NCBI GenBank assembly: GCA_035279865.1
Contig: DATEGY010000093.1
Location: 1-15,120 of the forward strand
DNA length: 15,120 nucleotides
Direction: 5' to 3'
DNA from: 40CM-2-70-7 sp035279865
GTDB lineage: Bacteria; Gemmatimonadota; Gemmatimonadetes; Gemmatimonadales; GWC2-71-9
The notes beneath the pieces are model-generated. The model did no database searches, was not told the DNA's origin, and saw only the letters and a program-made list of their open reading frames with translations. The position numbers and the translations under genes are program-made. This document shows positions 12,796-15,120 of this stretch, one piece after another; position 1 is the stretch's first letter; each line of letters starts with the position of its first letter.

Positions 12796-15120
12796 CTACT
12801 TCACCCCTAAGCTGTTGAACAGCAAGGGGTAGGTAGCCAGACTCTGGCCGCGGTACTGGGGTCGGAAGCCGAAGAGTATGGCCTTTCCCTGACCCACCTT
12901 CACCTCGACCAGCGCCGCCCGCCCCGCGACGCGATCCGGGTGCAGGACCCAGCCCGACAGGAGCAGGGCGCTCGGGTCGGCGGGATACCGGCCGATCACC
13001 CGCACCTGGCTCGAGTCGAGGACGTCGAACGCCGGCCCACCCTCATACCAGGCGATGCTCCGGGGCGGCATGCCGCGGGCTTCTGCCGCCGTAGTGTCCA
13101 GCTCAAGGCGGAAGATCGACCCCGGCGCGTAGAACTCGTCGTCGCCGACGCCTTCGAGAATATTCCGCACCGGAAGCAGGAGGGTCTGAATGAGAAAGCG
13201 GCTCGACTCGTTGAGCGCCACGAGCGTCCCGCCATCCTGCACGAATTGCCGGAGCGCGTCCACGCCGCTCGATCCGAGTCCGCCGGCGTAGGGGGCGGGG
13301 TACCGCGGAGACGGGAGACCCTCGAGCAAATCGTGCGGCGATTGGTCGGGCAGGACGATGACGTCGAACTTCGCCTTCAGCCCGCCCGCCCGTACCGTGG
13401 AATCCACGATCGACGTGTAGGGCACCTTCCAGGTGTCGAACACCCAGCGGGTCCAGCCTTCGTCCATCGAGGCCGCATATGAGCGGTACACCGCAACCTT
13501 GGGCGCTTCGGTTGCGCCGAACCCCGCCGCGATGGGCGTCACGTGGGACGTCGCGATCGGAGCCGAGAGCTGCAGGCGCGCCGGTTCTTCGGCGATAGGA
13601 GTCGCGGTGAGTCCGAAGAGGAGTGGAAGGGTGTTGGCGGTGACGTCGTATGGCCGCTCCGGAGGGCCATTCGGATATTGCCGGCGATCCGGATACGCCT
13701 GCGGCTCGAGCAGGGTCTTCGCGAACGCGGCGTACGGCTGGCGCAGGGTCACGATGTAGGTGCCCGCCGCATAACGCTGGCCACCTGCGTTGAACGCCTG
13801 ATTCGCGGTGCGGACTTCCACGCCGCCGTGGTGAAATACCGTGAAGAGGGTCGCCAGCGCGACCGAGTCCTGCGATCTGGGAATCGCGTACGCCCAGGGC
13901 CATCCGCGCCAGCCCCGCACCCCGCGCCAGCCGACCGTGAGAAAGTCGCTCAGCCACCGGGCACGTTCCGTGGAGGCGTGCTGGAGCAGCGCGTATGCGG
14001 CGTCGGTCTGGTAGCCCACGATGTCATGCAGAGACCACCGGCCCCCCGGCCACGGGTGCGGGTAGTTCCACGAGCGTTCCCGGGGGTTGAACCCCCGCCC
14101 CGCGGACGAGAGCTGATCGAAGGGAATCTCCACCGGCGTCGCGAGCTCGGCGCTCGCCGCCTCGCAGAGAATCCGCACCGCTCCGTGGTAGTGCGCGAAG
14201 GCCCGCGACGGCGTCCAAGCGTCATACAGGCTGTTGATCGCGACTCCCGTACGTCCCTCGCCCCCCAGGGTCCACGCCATCGCGCTGCCGAGCGCGTTGT
14301 CCCCGTCCACGAGCAGCGGATCGACGTTGGGCTCGATCGGGTCGAGATAGGGGGGCAGGAAGAGCCGCGAGCCGTTCTGCCCCTGCTGGTGGAGATCCAT
14401 CACGATCTGTGGATGCCACACGGCGTACAGAGAGTCAGCCACGAGCTGCGTTTCGACCTGCGTGAACTCGTACCAGTCGCGATTCAGATCGTGGCCCACG
14501 TAGCGATGGTACAGCTCGGGCGGCTGGCTGCCTTCGGACTTCCCACCCAGCGTGCTGTTGTACCACCGGCTGACGATGTTCACACCGTCGGGATTGAGAG
14601 ACGGCACCAGCCAGAGGATGACGTTGTCGAGAATGGCGCGCGTCGCGGCCGTCGTGTCGGTGGCGAGCCGGTAGGCGAGCGTCACGGGCGTCAGGTGTCC
14701 GCCCACTTCGTTGGAATGCACCCCCGACGTCACCAGCACGATGGTCCTGCCGTCCTTCAGCGCCTGCTCGGCGTCCTTGTTATTGGCGAGCGTGCGGGGA
14801 TCGGCGAGCCGGGCGTTGAGCGAACGGAAACGCTCGAGGTGCTTGAGATTCTGGGGGCTCGAGATGACGAGCGCGATGAAGGGGACGCCCAGCGTGCTCT
14901 TGCCGATCTCCCGGTAGTCGACGCGGTCACTCGCATCCGCCAGCGCACGGTAATACCGGACCAGCGTGGCCCAGTCGGGAAGCTTCCGGTCTTCGCCGGG
15001 CTCGAAGCCGAGGATGGATCGTGGCGTCGGAATCCGCGCCGCGGCGTGCCTGGGTGCGGGAGCCGGGTGCCTGGCATGCGGCCGCTGGCCGGCCAGGGGT
15101 GCGGCCAGCGCTGCGCCTGC
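12796..15120 (-). CDS. Secreted M14-family zinc carboxypeptidase-like protein with C-terminal GATase1-like domain (5' end outside window)
   Basis: 774 residues are visible, and the frame is open through the window edge, so the start is outside. The first visible residues (AGAALAAPLAG) look like the end of a signal peptide. The M14 centre is complete (numbering from the first visible codon): zinc ligands H135 and E138 in GVHSNEVG, third ligand H244 in MDLHQQG, substrate-binding N213/R214 in HDLNRDWYE, NPDG loop before it, and catalytic Glu E320 in ILCEAAS. The C-terminal third (about 560-774) has DVIVLPDQSPHDLL, GVDALRQFVQDGGTLVALNESS and GQGKAILFGFRPQYRGQ, the pattern of a class-I glutamine-amidotransferase-like (ThuA/beta-galactosidase trimerisation-like) fold, probably non-catalytic. 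It should cleave peptides outside the cytoplasm. It is upstream of DUF4015 and the lipoprotein gene, likely their lead gene in the operon. Confidence 0.93.
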   Translation of the reverse strand, partial: AGAALAAPLAGQRPHARHPAPAPRHAAARIPTPRSILGFEPGEDRKLPDWATLVRYYRALADASDRVDYREIGKSTLGVPFIALVISSPQNLKHLERFRSLNARLADPRTLANNKDAEQALKDGRTIVLVTSGVHSNEVGGHLTPVTLAYRLATDTTAATRAILDNVILWLVPSLNPDGVNIVSRWYNSTLGGKSEGSQPPELYHRYVGHDLNRDWYEFTQVETQLVADSLYAVWHPQIVMDLHQQGQNGSRLFLPPYLDPIEPNVDPLLVDGDNALGSAMAWTLGGEGRTGVAINSLYDAWTPSRAFAHYHGAVRILCEAASAELATPVEIPFDQLSSAGRGFNPRERSWNYPHPWPGGRWSLHDIVGYQTDAAYALLQHASTERARWLSDFLTVGWRGVRGWRGWPWAYAIPRSQDSVALATLFTVFHHGGVEVRTANQAFNAGGQRYAAGTYIVTLRQPYAAFAKTLLEPQAYPDRRQYPNGPPERPYDVTANTLPLLFGLTATPIAEEPARLQLSAPIATSHVTPIAAGFGATEAPKVAVYRSYAASMDEGWTRWVFDTWKVPYTSIVDSTVRAGGLKAKFDVIVLPDQSPHDLLEGLPSPRYPAPYAGGLGSSGVDALRQFVQDGGTLVALNESSRFLIQTLLLPVRNILEGVGDDEFYAPGSIFRLELDTTAAEARGMPPRSIAWYEGGPAFDVLDSSQVRVIGRYPADPSALLLSGWVLHPDRVAGRAALVEVKVGQGKAILFGFRPQYRGQSLATYPLLFNSLGVK

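Noticed and set aside
1..15120. CRISPR array, tRNA, insertion sequence or prophage genes
   Set aside because: No regularly spaced repeats, cloverleaf-like sequences, transposase motifs or phage genes were seen on either strand by reading; short structured RNAs cannot be excluded without a covariance-model search.

Overview
This is a high-GC, densely coded chromosomal window from a free-living bacterium. The gene set is typical of Gemmatimonadota or a related soil/sediment lineage: a PknB-type Ser/Thr kinase, secreted M28 and M14 metallopeptidases, a DUF4015 protein, an unusual fused aconitase-family hydratase and many lipoproteins. This assignment is an inference from gene style, since no rRNA or other taxonomic marker is present. 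I see no tRNA, rRNA, CRISPR array, insertion sequence or prophage. No gene-free stretch exceeds 300 bp; the longest is 873-1134.

Layout. (1) 1-872, minus: 5' part of a Ser/Thr protein kinase cut by the window edge. (2) 1135-3558, plus: Lon protease, divergent from the kinase, behind a near-consensus sigma-54 type (-24/-12) promoter. (3) 3569-6867, minus: a probable cluster transcribed right to left. In order it holds a helical-repeat (prenyltransferase/squalene-cyclase-toroid-like) protein, a TrmB-type regulator, a lipoprotein alpha/beta hydrolase coupled to it by a GTGA overlap, and a TetR-family regulator. Two AT-rich symmetric control elements lie inside it: a 48-bp near-perfect palindrome across the toroid/TrmB junction, and a 22-bp inverted repeat covering the tetR promoter. 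(4) 7078-8727, minus: secreted M28 peptidase with a PA-like domain, divergent from (5) 8767-10794, plus: aconitase-superfamily hydratase with the swivel domain first. A 7-bp-stem inverted repeat sits between those two starts. (6) 10748-15120, minus: an M14 carboxypeptidase-like protein (5' end outside the window), a secreted DUF4015 glycoside-hydrolase-like protein and a small lipoprotein, closely spaced and probably co-transcribed. The lipoprotein gene overlaps the 3' end of the hydratase gene tail to tail by 47 bp.

How the parts fit. Lon and the hydratase are cytoplasmic housekeeping functions. M28, M14, DUF4015 and the two lipoproteins make up an envelope or extracellular hydrolytic set. 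The most unusual part is the 3.57-6.9 kb cluster, where two one-component regulators flank a lipoprotein hydrolase and each regulator has a strong symmetric element at its own start. This looks like a small self-regulated module whose substrate or signal cannot be read from the sequence.
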